Below, in pieces: positions 25,237 through 34,518 of a DNA stretch of 64,000 bases. Location of the stretch: NCBI GenBank assembly GCA_017519145.1, contig JAFWTA010000030.1:248001-312000 (forward strand), read 5' to 3'. This DNA comes from Ruminococcus sp. Lineage in GTDB: Bacteria > Bacillota > Clostridia > Oscillospirales > Ruminococcaceae. Position numbers and translations under genes: made by a program. The notes beneath the pieces were generated by a model that did no database searches, was not told the origin of the DNA, and was given only the letters and a program-made list of their open reading frames with translations. How positions within the stretch are numbered: the first letter of the stretch is position 1; each line of letters opens with the position of its first letter.

Positions 25237-25995
25237 TCAGCTTGCAGAGCTGCCCGTCTTCAGCTTCAGCCGTATCCTGTCCGTCACCAGAGCTATGAAC
25301 TCGGAATTGGTAGGTCTGCCTCTGTAGCTGTCAACAGTATAGCCGAAAAACTCATTTATCATTTCAGCATTGCCTCTGTCCCACGCGATCTCAATAGCGT
25401 GTCTGATGGCTCTTTCAACTCTCGACGACGTTGTATCATATTTCTGGGCTACACTCGGGTATAGCTGCTTAGTTACACACTCCATAAGCCTGCTGTTTTC
25501 AACTGCGCTGAGTATGGCAGTCCGCAGATAGTGATAACCCTTGATATGAGCGGGTACTCCAAGCTTCTGTATCACATCTGTCACAAGTATCTCTGTATCG
25601 GCGCAGTCAGGCTGAACTGTCTTGCGGCAAACAGACTTTACGATGGATGGAAGCGAGTCGATATCAAACGGCTTCGCAAGGAAATACGCTGCACCGTTCT
25701 CAAGCACCTGTCTCTCAATAAAGCTGTTATCGATATCCGAAACAACTATGAAAGACGGTACGCTTACAAGTGATTCCCTGACCTGCTTTATCAGAAGCAA
25801 GGCATCTGTATCAGGCAGCGTCAGATCTGCCATTACAACGTCAGGTTTATCATTGAGAATGGAATCAAGTATCGCTCTGCCATTGTTTCTTCGGGTATAG
25901 GCGGTCATGCCGCTGTCCCTTAGCTTTGCTGCTACTCTTACTCCGTTTGATGCTGAATCGTCTCCGATCAATACTTTGATTCTTTCATTTTCCAT
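25237..25995 (-). CDS. spo0A: Sporulation master regulator Spo0A
   Basis: 252 residues. Receiver domain with the acidic pair in GDDSA, phospho-acceptor Asp in VVMADLTLP near residue 57, and the Lys in FLAKPFD. The C-terminal Spo0A effector domain is very clear: VTDVIQKLGVPAHIKGYHYLR and VERAIRHAIEIAWDRGN, which bind 0A-boxes. ATG 25995 follows AAAAGGAG; the frame extends further upstream without a ribosome site. Together with sigma-K it implies an inherited sporulation programme. Confidence 0.95.
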   Translation of the reverse strand: MENERIKVLIGDDSASNGVRVAAKLRDSGMTAYTRRNNGRAILDSILNDKPDVVMADLTLPDTDALLLIKQVRESLVSVPSFIVVSDIDNSFIERQVLENGAAYFLAKPFDIDSLPSIVKSVCRKTVQPDCADTEILVTDVIQKLGVPAHIKGYHYLRTAILSAVENSRLMECVTKQLYPSVAQKYDTTSSRVERAIRHAIEIAWDRGNAEMINEFFGYTVDSYRGRPTNSEFIALVTDRIRLKLKTGSSAS

Positions 25996-26077
25996 GATAG
26001 GACTCCTTTTCTTGTTACTACGATAACCATTGTACACCCTTCGGAGATAAAAAACAAGGGGTATTTTTAACGCAAAA

Positions 26078-26084
26078 TGTCGAA
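26078..26084 (+). promoter_or_regulatory. 0A-box upstream of spo0A
   Basis: TGTCGAA, an exact match to the Spo0A-box core, about 85 bases before the spo0A start. Self-regulation is known for spo0A in Bacillus; here it is inferred from the single site. Confidence 0.45.
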
Positions 26085-26199
26085 AATCGAGATTTTTTGT
26101 TCTGATCTTGCTCATAAGCTTTTATTTCGTATCAAATCCTTATATTTTGTTATTATAAAAGCACTTTATAGTTATATAATAAATATATATAAGAATAGC

Positions 26200-26228
26200 T
26201 TGACATCTCCATTCAATTGTAGTATAAT
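26200..26228 (+). promoter_or_regulatory. Consensus promoter of the tRNA pair
   Basis: TTGACA (26200-26205), 17 bases, TATAAT (26223-26228), 14 bases before tRNA-Leu. Confidence 0.88.
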
Positions 26229-26241
26229 ATTAAAGTACTTT

Positions 26242-26326
26242 GCGAGTGTGCTGGAATAGGCAGACAGGCACGTTTGAGGGGCGTGTGTCGAGAGACGTAT
26301 GGGTTCAAGTCCCATTACTCGCACCA
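26242..26326 (+). tRNA. tRNA-Leu(GAG)
   Basis: Acceptor stem GCGAGTG/TACTCGC, anticodon stem CACGT/GCGTG enclosing loop TTGAGGG (anticodon GAG), class II variable arm, T-arm with GGTTCAAGTCC, encoded CCA. Confidence 0.95.
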
Positions 26327-26332
26327 AAGTAC

Positions 26333-26424
26333 GGACAGATGGCTGAGCTGGTCTAAGGCGCACGACTGGAACTCGTGTATACGTTAATAGCGTATCGAGG
26401 GTTCGAATCCCTCTCTGTCCGCCA
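26333..26424 (+). tRNA. tRNA-Ser(GGA)
   Basis: Acceptor GGACAGA/TCTGTCC, anticodon stem CACGA/TCGTG with loop CTGGAAC (anticodon GGA), long variable arm (TACG...CGTA), T-loop TTCGAAT, discriminator G, encoded CCA. Confidence 0.95.
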
Positions 26425-26429
26425 GAATT

Positions 26430-26470
26430 AAAAGCCTGTATTTAGCAGAAAACGCTGAATACAGGCTTTT
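26430..26470 (+). terminator. Terminator of the tRNA operon
   Basis: AAAAGCCTGTATT (26430-26442) pairs with AATACAGGCTTTT (26458-26470). Confidence 0.85.
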
Positions 26471-26614
26471 CTGCTGTCTAAGCAGAAAATGCAGTCAGCA
26501 GCCGGCAGGAACAAGGCAGGCAAACATTTTGTACTGTCTTTTTCCTGCGATTTTGTTTGTGAGCTGTTTTTGAAGCATTGTAATGCAGCCGTAACTATCA
26601 AGGAGGTTATGTAG

Positions 26615-27514
26615 TTGGTATACACAGTAACATTCAATCCCGCCATCGACTATGTTGTACATACTGCAACGATGAAGCTTGGAGAAGTCAATCGTTCATC
26701 ATCGGAAAAAATGTACTTCGGAGGAAAAGGGATCAATGTGTCCATCATTCTGAACGAACTGGGAACCGAGTCGATGGCTCTCGGTTTTATCGCCGGCTTC
26801 ACCGGTGAGGCGATCGAAAACGGTATAAGGGGAATGGGCATAAGATCCGACTTTGTCAGACTGAAAGAAGGAAATTCCCGAATCAACGTCAAGATCAATG
26901 CTGAGGAGGAAACCGAGCTCAACGGTCAGGGACCGCACATAGATGATGAGGCTCTGGATGCACTGTTCGTTAAACTGAACGAACTTCAGGACGGCGACAC
27001 GCTTGTGCTTGCCGGCAGCATCCCCGCCACTCTCCCGTCTGACATCTATGAACGTATCTTACAGCAGCTATCGGGCAGAAAGATCAGAACAGTCGTTGAC
27101 GCCACTAAAGACCTGCTTCTGAATGTACTCAAGTATAAGCCGTTCCTTATCAAGCCCAATAACCATGAACTCGGTGAAATATTCGGCGTCACACTGTCTG
27201 ACGATGCAGAGACAGAACACTATGCCAGAAAACTACAGGAAATGGGTGCAATAAATGTGCTTGTCTCTATGGCAGGTGACGGTGCAATGCTCATTGACAA
27301 GAACGGCAAATGTCACCGCTGCGGAGTTTGCAAGGGCATTGTCAAAAACTCAGTCGGTGCAGGAGACTCAATGGTCGCAGGCTTTCTGGCAGGGATACAT
27401 GACGGGGACTACGAATACGCATTAAAGCTCGGCACTGCCGCCGGAGGAGCAACTGCCTTCTCCGACGGACTTGCTTCAAAAGAGAAGATCGAAGAACTGC
27501 TCAGTCTGCTTTGA
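26615..27514 (+). CDS. PfkB-family kinase, 1-phosphofructokinase type
   Basis: 299 residues. Ribokinase-fold sugar kinase most like FruK/LacC: TVTFNPAIDYVV at the N-terminus, FGGKGINVS near 36, and the active-site motif VGAGDSMVAGFLAG near 250 with the catalytic Asp. It makes a bisphosphate from fructose-1-phosphate or tagatose-6-phosphate. No fructose PTS gene or repressor is adjacent, so the substrate is open. Start is TTG 26615 with AGGAGG eight bases upstream. Confidence 0.85.
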   Translation: MVYTVTFNPAIDYVVHTATMKLGEVNRSSSEKMYFGGKGINVSIILNELGTESMALGFIAGFTGEAIENGIRGMGIRSDFVRLKEGNSRINVKINAEEETELNGQGPHIDDEALDALFVKLNELQDGDTLVLAGSIPATLPSDIYERILQQLSGRKIRTVVDATKDLLLNVLKYKPFLIKPNNHELGEIFGVTLSDDAETEHYARKLQEMGAINVLVSMAGDGAMLIDKNGKCHRCGVCKGIVKNSVGAGDSMVAGFLAGIHDGDYEYALKLGTAAGGATAFSDGLASKEKIEELLSLL

Positions 27515-27570
27515 TAATACCGTTGATCTCTGCTTTTTTCATTCTCTGTCCGCTTACTTTACACCATAAA

Positions 27571-27627
27571 ATCCCCCTCAGAGTTTTCACACCTTTGATT
27601 TATTGGTGTGTCTGCTCTAAGGGGGAT
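27571..27627. terminator. Large two-tier hairpin between convergent genes
   Basis: ATCCCCCT (27571-27578) pairs with AGGGGGAT (27620-27627), and an inner hairpin CACACC/GGTGTG (27588-27593, 27605-27610) sits between. Placed between pfkB-type and PAP2 genes. Tails are only moderately T-rich, so terminator function is probable but not certain. Confidence 0.55.
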
Positions 27628-27648
27628 ATCATTTTATCAATTATCAGT

Positions 27649-28584
27649 TCATGTCATGCTGACTGTTTTTTCGGCTATACGGTGCTGAAGCACCATAAAA
27701 GCCATCACTGAAAGTACGCCGATGATCGCACCTGCGGATACATCGCTGAGGTAATGCGCTCCCAGAATCATTCTTGAAGTCATTACTGTCACTGCAAATA
27801 CAGCTCCGTCAGCAAACAGATGCAGCTGTTTGTCTCTCAGCTTTGGAAAAAGCCATGAAAGCGACGGAAAAATACACATAGTAAGACTGCTGAATATGCT
27901 GTGTCCGCTGGGAAATGAACGGAATTCATCCGCTTTGATACCATACTCCGCAGCATATCGCTCAGCTTCCGAAAAAGGCTTGTACCATGGGACAAAGTTT
28001 ATTCCCTCATAGCCGAGAACTGCAGTGCGGTAACGAGGACGGTCAAAGGAGTTTTTCAGCATTTCCATGACTATATACGACGCAAGCAGTATCATGAGAA
28101 GTACGAACACTCTCCTTGCAAGCAGCTTGTCACTGCTCCTTTCCGCCGTCAGATATCCTACAAAAAACAATGGATATATGAGAATAGCACTAAATATTAG
28201 AATAACAGGAACATTTCCGACGAAAGACGGGAATATGCTTCCCAGATTATTCCCCGATGCCAGAGACCTGCCTCCGATATATCCGAGAAAAGCTGCCGCA
28301 ACAACACAGAATATGCAGAGAACTCCCCTGACCTGCCTGCTTTTCTGTGAGTGAAGCACACGCTGAAAAATAACTCCCCAGCCAAGCACCTGCACCGCAT
28401 GAAAGGGGTAAACGCCTGTTGTCGTTATGAGCTTCACAATAGTGTGGTCTGGCGAGAATAAAGCTTCCGCTGCACTTTTATCGATAAAGCTGCCCGTCAG
28501 AAACAGTCCCATGAATAAGACCAGTATCCCGATACACAGTCTTATCTGTAATGAATAATTCTTTTCAATTCTTCTCATAGTCAT
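27649..28584 (-). CDS. PAP2-family membrane phosphatase
   Basis: 311 residues, about seven to eight helices. Acid phosphatase motifs: a KNSFDRPRYR variant of the first motif, FRSFPSGHS with the catalytic His, and SRMILGAHYLSD with the nucleophile His and Asp. Likely dephosphorylates a lipid such as phosphatidate, PGP or undecaprenyl diphosphate at the outer membrane face. ATG 28584 lies three bases after the lipoprotein stop, so the pair is co-transcribed. Confidence 0.85.
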   Translation of the reverse strand: MTMRRIEKNYSLQIRLCIGILVLFMGLFLTGSFIDKSAAEALFSPDHTIVKLITTTGVYPFHAVQVLGWGVIFQRVLHSQKSRQVRGVLCIFCVVAAAFLGYIGGRSLASGNNLGSIFPSFVGNVPVILIFSAILIYPLFFVGYLTAERSSDKLLARRVFVLLMILLASYIVMEMLKNSFDRPRYRTAVLGYEGINFVPWYKPFSEAERYAAEYGIKADEFRSFPSGHSIFSSLTMCIFPSLSWLFPKLRDKQLHLFADGAVFAVTVMTSRMILGAHYLSDVSAGAIIGVLSVMAFMVLQHRIAEKTVSMT

Positions 28585-28587
28585 TTA

Positions 28588-29166
28588 TCAGTAACCCAGT
28601 AAGTCATTTATCACATATTTCTTCAGGTCACCGGAGTTTTTGATGACGTATTCTTCAAGTTCCTTCTTGTATGGATCCTTATATTCGGTGGCATTCTCTG
28701 ATCTGACCTCATTCAGACTTCCCCATTCGCCTACCCAAAGAACCTCGCCTGTGATGATGACATTGTCCTCGCGGCATACTATCAATGTTATGCTCGCATC
28801 ACAGACACCGGGTTCTTCTCCCACATACCAGTTGTCACCCTCCTTAATGATAGAGGGGCTGCTGTTATACAGTTCCTTGTACCGCTCCTTCGCTATATCT
28901 TCAGAATCGTACACCCTAAACTCGAGCTGCTCTTTTTCGTCCTTTTCTGATTCCTTCTTTTCGTTCCATAAAAAGAGAGCCGCTTCACCCTTCCGCACTC
29001 TCCAGCCTTCTGACAGCTCTACGTCTTTTTGAGGTTCGATAGTATAGTCTGTGGCATACTTTATCTGTGATTTTTTACCGGCACAGCCTGTCATCGACAG
29101 CGATGAAAACATCAGCAGTGCAGCTGCGGCTGATGCTGCCAAGTGTGAAAATATTCCGTTTTTCAT
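28588..29166 (-). CDS. Lipoprotein of unknown function
   Basis: 192 residues. Signal peptide with lipobox MTGC (Cys near 28). The mature part is charged, with ELSEGWRVRKGEAALFLW, EEPGVCDASITLIVCRED and a Lys/Glu-rich middle; the two Cys could form a disulfide. Not recognised. Transcribed with the PAP2 gene from the promoter at 29225. Confidence 0.75.
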   Translation of the reverse strand: MKNGIFSHLAASAAAALLMFSSLSMTGCAGKKSQIKYATDYTIEPQKDVELSEGWRVRKGEAALFLWNEKKESEKDEKEQLEFRVYDSEDIAKERYKELYNSSPSIIKEGDNWYVGEEPGVCDASITLIVCREDNVIITGEVLWVGEWGSLNEVRSENATEYKDPYKKELEEYVIKNSGDLKKYVINDLLGY

Positions 29167-29196
29167 AAAAATCTCTCCTTTAAGAGCGTTTTTAAT

Positions 29197-29225
29197 ATAA
29201 TATCATTTCAGCTTTGTAAAGTCAA
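29197..29225 (-). promoter_or_regulatory. Promoter of the lipoprotein-PAP2 pair
   Basis: Minus strand TTGACT (29225-29220), 17 bases, TATTAT (29202-29197). Confidence 0.65.
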
Positions 29226-29324
29226 TTGATACACCATAACAATAATATTAAAATTTGTTAACAATGCGTACAGGGGCGGATTTTTATATGATCCGTCACT
29301 TTTATAAATATAGCAATAAATGCA

Positions 29325-29353
29325 TTGATATTTGTTTGTAAATATTGTATAAT
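29325..29353 (+). promoter_or_regulatory. Promoter of the dockerin multidomain gene
   Basis: TTGATA (29325-29330), 17 bases, TATAAT (29348-29353), giving a leader of about 90 bases. Confidence 0.65.
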
Positions 29354-29449
29354 TTAGTAAATAGTATGCTGGATAAGTGTTTTTATCTCAGCATTTACTT
29401 TTACAACTCATATCACAGACCGCAAAAAATGACATAGGGAGGAATCAAA

Positions 29450-32400
29450 ATGAAACTAAAAAAGATGCTATCCACTCTTTCAGCAGCAGCAATGGTACTG
29501 TCATGTGCCTCCATGCCACCTGCTTCCGGCTTCGTTCCGTCTGCTTTTGCAGAGGCAGAAAATGAGGAGATGCCGATCTTCATCCCCGACTTTCCGCAGG
29601 ATGTACTCGATGAGTTCGGTATCAACTGGACAGGTCTCGGAGCTAATCAGTTCATTGATAACACAGAACTTGATTACGGCAGCTGCCATCACAGCTTCTC
29701 ACATGATGGCGGTTACGCAGTATACAGCGATCAGAACTACAAACATCATTTATGCTATTCCGGTCAGTGGCACGACTGTGACAGCTTCAAAATGTGCCAG
29801 TCAAAGGAATTCGCTTACCCCGACCTCACCGATGACAGTGATGTTTACGAGGTAAAGCCGGAGCTCACATTTGATATCTTCGCTTTTTACGAGGTACGCA
29901 CAGAGGGAGAACTCAAGTTCGGTGCTCAGCTGGAGCTCAACGGCGGCAGTGACAAGCTTTTCGTCATTGAGCGTTACACACCGTCGACCGACTTCTCAGA
30001 CTATGAGAAGATAGGCTCATACACTTCAAACGGAAATGAATATGACCTCTGCAAGTCAAAGACTGACAGCATCTATTACGCAATCAACAAGAATGGACAG
30101 ATCACTGCTGCCTCTTCTGAAGAAAATGAAGACTTCAACATTTCAACTTCCATCAGCGATCACCTTGCAAAGCTCCACGAGCTTGCAGGTATAAGCACTA
30201 AGCTCACCCGCTACGGCGCTGTTACCGAGGGCAGCGGCGGCAGCGGTACAATGTACAATGACTCAAAGCTTATAAGCACATACTTTACGCTTCCCGAAAA
30301 GGAGTCACCCGAAGACGTATACGGTGAAGATGCAGTTTATAACTACAATCTCGTAAAGAAGATGGACGGATACAGATTCTCATTCCAGACCTGTGACAGC
30401 GGTCTGCCTGTCGATCAGCTGGATGACGGACGCTATGTATTCTCCCAAAACCAAAATGACTCCTACATAATCCCCTTTGCAGACGGCGGCCTTATCGCCA
30501 ACAATTCAGAGGGAATAACTTCCGCTGCTTCGGCAGGCAAGGAGTTTGACGGTAAAACTTCAGTCCTTGACCATAATTATGTCTACAACTATTCTTATTA
30601 TGTTAATAACAACAAAGCAAAGGTTTCGGCAGTTGTCTGGATGCTCGATCCTTATGTCAAGGTCGAGTTTACAGAGTGGTCTCCTAACTTAGGTCTTTCA
30701 GGCTCGGCATATAAGGGCTCTGTGGATATGGGCGAAGAGAGATATGATATCTACGCTGATTACACCTATGATAACGATATCGCTCCCCTTATCAATAAGG
30801 ATTTCCAGAGCTATATGTTCGTACACTATCCCGGCAATGACGATCAGTCTGATACCATTACCCGTTCACTCCCGATAACAGCTGTTCTCAGTAAAGCTCA
30901 GACATTCGGCGTTGAGGTCGGGAACCTCGCCCGCATAAGCCTTAATGTCAACTCCATTATGGACAAATACTACTTCAACATAACGAAGAACGAGATCATT
31001 GAGGACTCGCCTGTCCTGCCCGGTGATGTTTATGTAAACGCCAACGATAACAGTGTTGAACTGGGCGGTCATATATTCTCGGGTTCCACTGACGGTTATA
31101 TGTACGGCTTTGAGGACGGCGGATTTGCTGCTTCCTGTCAAGGCGGCAACAACGGATTTTACGATTCAATGATCAAGCTGGATGATGGATTAGTTTACGA
31201 TCCCGAGTCGGATAAGCATACTGTCATGAATTACAATATTGAGCATACTCTTGATGACAAATATCAGGCTGCTCTCAGAGTAAGCGGTTCGTATGACAAT
31301 ATCGGGAGAGTTCTCTATGTTATCGAAAACAATCATAATTTCTCCATCGACGATAATATCTTCGCTCCCAGCTCTTTCGATTATTATGCTGATCCAAAAG
31401 ATCCCAAGTTTGAGTATGTAAAGTCCTATGTATCAGACGGACATGATTACGATCTGTACAAGGTAGCTTATCGTATCAATACTTTCAGCGGTTCACAAAA
31501 ATACGAGGCATTTGCCGCAGTCAGAAAGGATCAGGATGAAGGCGGCAAACTCACAGGTAATGTTGATATTACAGACCATATCATCAATATCGGCGATGAG
31601 GGACTGAGCAAAACTCCTCTGACTGAGTTCTCACTTGCTATGGATACAAGACAGTCAACAGGTACTATCAATGCAGATTATTGCGTTGACTTCAATATAG
31701 ACACCAGTTCCATAGCCACCACAGATTATTACGTTGAAGTTGAGAACGATCCTGTAACTTTAGGCGACTATACATTCTCCGCAGCAACAGACGGTTATAT
31801 GCGCGGTTACAATAACGGTGCTTTCTCAGCTACTTGCTCAGGCAAGAATAACGGATATTTCGATTCCATGCTCAAGCTGGACGAGGGAGTAGTTTTAGAC
31901 CTCGACTCAGACAAGCATACTGTCATCGACTACAAGATAGAGCATTCTCTTGATGACAAATATCAGGCAGCTCTCAGATTAAGCGGCACAAAAGACAATA
32001 TCTCCAGATTCTTCTTTATCATCGAGAACAACACCAATTTCTCGGTGGATGATAATATCTTCGCTCCCAACTCCTTCGATTATTACACTCTCCCCAAGGA
32101 GCCTAAATTTGAATATGTAAAGACATACACGTCCTGCGGACATACTTACGATCTTTACAAGGTCAATTACACCATCAGTTCTTTCGGCGGCGCCACTAAA
32201 TACGAGGCATTTGCAGCTGTAAGAAAGGATCAGCAGGCAGGCGGACGACTCAGAGGTGCTGTTGATGTTACAGACCACCTCATCAATATCGGTGATGAGG
32301 AACTTAGCACAACTCCCCTGACAGAGTTTACACTTGCTATCGATACAAAGATCTCAACAGGAAGAATTGAAGCAGCTCATGTGGTAAGCTTTGATACAGA

Positions 32401-32638
32401 AGTTGCTTCCGAGGAGATCGTCGGCGACTTTAACGGTGACAATACCATCGATTCACTGGATCTTATCGTTGCAAGAAAGGCTCTTATCGCACAGTTCTCA
32501 GACGAGACAAAGCCTGCTCCCAACAAGCCTGCTTCCCCAAAGATGGACCTTAACAAGAATGGTTCATTTGAGATAGCAGATATCGTTCTGCTCCAGTCAT
32601 TTGTAATGGGCAAGATAAACACATTCCCCGAGGCTTGA
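29450..32638 (+). CDS. Dockerin protein with four GH11-like, apparently inactive modules
   Basis: 1062 residues, secreted (signal peptide ending near AFAEA, ~36). Four jelly-roll units read like family 11 xylanases: about 43-290, 300-520, 521-755 and 760-985. GH11 hallmarks recur: a DGYMRGYNNGAFSATCSG-like first strand region, a YEYVKSY..GHDYDLYKV segment matching GTYTSDGGTYDIYKT, then AFAAVRKDQ, DVTDH and a QSTGTI-type last strand. The GH11 nucleophile motif VEYYIVE is replaced by RVLYVIE, RFFFIIE, DKLFVIE and VKVEFTE; the acid/base Glu survives only in unit 1 (AVTEGSGGSG), being Asp in units 3 and 4. A dockerin ends the protein (GDFNGDNTIDSLDL, MDLNKNGSFEIADI). Likely a cellulosomal binding protein; the GH11 call is inference. 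Confidence 0.65.
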   Translation: MKLKKMLSTLSAAAMVLSCASMPPASGFVPSAFAEAENEEMPIFIPDFPQDVLDEFGINWTGLGANQFIDNTELDYGSCHHSFSHDGGYAVYSDQNYKHHLCYSGQWHDCDSFKMCQSKEFAYPDLTDDSDVYEVKPELTFDIFAFYEVRTEGELKFGAQLELNGGSDKLFVIERYTPSTDFSDYEKIGSYTSNGNEYDLCKSKTDSIYYAINKNGQITAASSEENEDFNISTSISDHLAKLHELAGISTKLTRYGAVTEGSGGSGTMYNDSKLISTYFTLPEKESPEDVYGEDAVYNYNLVKKMDGYRFSFQTCDSGLPVDQLDDGRYVFSQNQNDSYIIPFADGGLIANNSEGITSAASAGKEFDGKTSVLDHNYVYNYSYYVNNNKAKVSAVVWMLDPYVKVEFTEWSPNLGLSGSAYKGSVDMGEERYDIYADYTYDNDIAPLINKDFQSYMFVHYPGNDDQSDTITRSLPITAVLSKAQTFGVEVGNLARISLNVNSIMDKYYFNITKNEIIEDSPVLPGDVYVNANDNSVELGGHIFSGSTDGYMYGFEDGGFAASCQGGNNGFYDSMIKLDDGLVYDPESDKHTVMNYNIEHTLDDKYQAALRVSGSYDNIGRVLYVIENNHNFSIDDNIFAPSSFDYYADPKDPKFEYVKSYVSDGHDYDLYKVAYRINTFSGSQKYEAFAAVRKDQDEGGKLTGNVDITDHIINIGDEGLSKTPLTEFSLAMDTRQSTGTINADYCVDFNIDTSSIATTDYYVEVENDPVTLGDYTFSAATDGYMRGYNNGAFSATCSGKNNGYFDSMLKLDEGVVLDLDSDKHTVIDYKIEHSLDDKYQAALRLSGTKDNISRFFFIIENNTNFSVDDNIFAPNSFDYYTLPKEPKFEYVKTYTSCGHTYDLYKVNYTISSFGGATKYEAFAAVRKDQQAGGRLRGAVDVTDHLINIGDEELSTTPLTEFTLAIDTKISTGRIEAAHVVSFDTEVASEEIVGDFNGDNTIDSLDLIVARKALIAQFSDETKPAPNKPASPKMDLNKNGSFEIADIVLLQSFVMGKINTFPEA
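31090..32390 (+). repeat. Internal duplication encoding GH11-like units 3 and 4
   Basis: Two in-frame copies offset by 699 bases (233 codons). For example TTGATGACAAATATCAGG occurs at 31251 and 31950, and GATAATATCTTCGCTCCC occurs in both copies. Near-identity at base level indicates recent duplication or gene conversion. The outer limits are approximate. Confidence 0.8.
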
Positions 32639-32666
32639 TAAGCTGAGGAAAAAACTAATAAACAGC

Positions 32667-32705
32667 AAAAGCCGCCTGTGAGTTTTTCACAGGCGGTTCT
32701 TTTCG
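32667..32705. terminator. Bidirectional terminator
   Basis: AAAGCCGCCTGTGA pairs with TCACAGGCGGTTCTTT around a T loop, between the dockerin gene and the convergent ABC permease. Confidence 0.85.
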
Positions 32706-32711
32706 TCTATA

Positions 32712-33338
32712 TCATCTTTCCCTGAAAAGCCTTCTCAGTACAAATCCAGCTGCTATAAGCACGACCGACAAAATACAAAGCCATTTCTTCTCATCAAAAC
32801 TTCCTGTTGTCATTGAAAACAGAAAGAATACGCCAAGCTTATCCTTCAGTCCGAAGTTGCAGATGTAGTAGATAACAGCGGTCATATAGCCTACGATCAC
32901 GTTATCACTTACAGCCGATGCGAAAAAGCCTGCCGCCCCGAGTGCAAATGTGCTTGCGAGAGAGCCTGCAAACAGTCTCATGGTCACAACAGAGTCCATT
33001 GACTTCATGTACAGTACAAATGCTCCGGTAAGAACTGTTATGAAAACCGCTCCGCACAGCAGACGCATAAAGCACACTCCCGGATAAGGAGTCTTCTTTG
33101 AGCGCACAACGTCGCGTATGCTCTCGTTCTGCTCGGGCATAAAGACAGCAGGCATAAGTATCGCTCCCATAAGCGGAAGAAAGAACTCCAGCGGCTGGGC
33201 TGCCAGCCGCTCATCAAGCCGTGACACGCCGAATATGACAGGAGTAAGGAGCACTACGCCCAGAGCTGCAAGATAGTGAAGCAGATAATTATGCCTTGTG
33301 TCTGAAAATACTATTTTTGCCAAACAGCCTGATACCAT
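32712..33338 (-). CDS. ABC-2-type membrane protein (second permease)
   Basis: 208 residues with six predicted helices and no ATPase domain. Central MPEQNESIRDVVRSKKTP loop is cytoplasmic. It overlaps the first permease by 50 bases. As the last gene of the regulator-sensor-ATPase-permease set, it is most likely a transporter half. No specific family recognised. Confidence 0.65.
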   Translation of the reverse strand: MVSGCLAKIVFSDTRHNYLLHYLAALGVVLLTPVIFGVSRLDERLAAQPLEFFLPLMGAILMPAVFMPEQNESIRDVVRSKKTPYPGVCFMRLLCGAVFITVLTGAFVLYMKSMDSVVTMRLFAGSLASTFALGAAGFFASAVSDNVIVGYMTAVIYYICNFGLKDKLGVFFLFSMTTGSFDEKKWLCILSVVLIAAGFVLRRLFRER

Positions 33339-34518
33339 GGAACCTGCCTCCCCTCTTCAGCTCGTATATATATGCGGTGATCGCTGTGATGACTATTGCT
33401 GCGATGAAGTAGAATATTCGGTTGAAGATGAAATCATTTTTTGAAAGCATGAATTCCTCTCTGCCAAAAACCGTGTTATGACGGCATACAAGGTCAAATT
33501 TGCTTATACTTCCCGAAAGTCTGGCTCCATCCGCCATGATAGAATAGAACCACCATGCAAACTGGAACAGTATTGCTATTCCGGATGAAAAGACCTCTGT
33601 AACTATCATGGCAGCGGCAGTAACTATCATCAGCTGAGGCAGGAGCCAGAATGTAGGCAGTGTAAACATCTTATACAGTGCAAGATCATTGAAGTCAAAG
33701 TACCTGATAAGATGGATATCCGCTGATATCATACATAAGATGACAGGTATGAACATCATTGTGACAAGTGCCGTATATCTGGTGAATATGAGCTTTAACG
33801 AAGATATCTTTCTTGTGTAGATAAGGTCGCTGACTCTTTTACGTCTGTCTGCTGAGACAAGTGCAGCTGCAACGAAGACCGGCATAATGCCAAGATCTAT
33901 ACCCACATAATCGCTGAAAAGCCTTGCGTAGCCGCCTACAACTCTGTCCTTATCATAGAGATCGGATATTATGGCTTCTCTGTCCTCCTGTGTCATGGGA
34001 ACATAGGAATAGTTGGCAACAAGATCATCCACCTTATATTTTGAACCGCCGCCAAGAATATCATCGACCTGCCCCATCAGTTCGCAGAAACGCTCGTATG
34101 TTATAGTATCGGAAACAGGCAGCTCGCCTATTTCATAGTACATCGTTTCCTGTATACCGTGCTCAACATAATAATGCTCACCGCTGTCTCTGATATCCAT
34201 GAGCTCATCATGAGTCAGTCCCGTGATCTCAAGCAGGCATTCCTCTACCTTTTGGCTGTCATCCTCTTTAAGGCGTACAGATTTATAAAATCCTAAGGGA
34301 TAGCAGATATAATTGTTTGCCAGATACTCGTTAGCAAGACAATCAACTGCACTATCAATTATTATATCATGGTCCTCGGATATCTTTTCGTCAGGAATAT
34401 ATGGATCCCCCTTGTTCTCATCAATAAACTGCGATACAAAGAACAATCCCACAACAAAACAGTAGATTATAAATGTAAGTGAAGTCAGTATCCTTCTGCA
34501 TTCCTTGCCGAACAGCAT
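33289..34518 (-). CDS. ABC transporter permease with large extracellular loop
   Basis: 409 residues. One N-terminal helix (about 10-28), an outer loop of about 160 residues, then five helices (from about 205). The cytoplasmic SADRRKRVSDLIYTRKISSLK motif is typical of ABC-2 permeases in peptide-responsive loci. Start ATG 34518 overlaps the ATPase stop by one base. Confidence 0.75.
   Translation of the reverse strand: MLFGKECRRILTSLTFIIYCFVVGLFFVSQFIDENKGDPYIPDEKISEDHDIIIDSAVDCLANEYLANNYICYPLGFYKSVRLKEDDSQKVEECLLEITGLTHDELMDIRDSGEHYYVEHGIQETMYYEIGELPVSDTITYERFCELMGQVDDILGGGSKYKVDDLVANYSYVPMTQEDREAIISDLYDKDRVVGGYARLFSDYVGIDLGIMPVFVAAALVSADRRKRVSDLIYTRKISSLKLIFTRYTALVTMMFIPVILCMISADIHLIRYFDFNDLALYKMFTLPTFWLLPQLMIVTAAAMIVTEVFSSGIAILFQFAWWFYSIMADGARLSGSISKFDLVCRHNTVFGREEFMLSKNDFIFNRIFYFIAAIVITAITAYIYELKRGGRFHGIRLFGKNSIFRHKA

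Noticed and set aside
26242..26470. tRNA-associated integration site
   Set aside because: No duplicated tRNA 3' end, integrase or compositional break was seen next to the tRNA genes.
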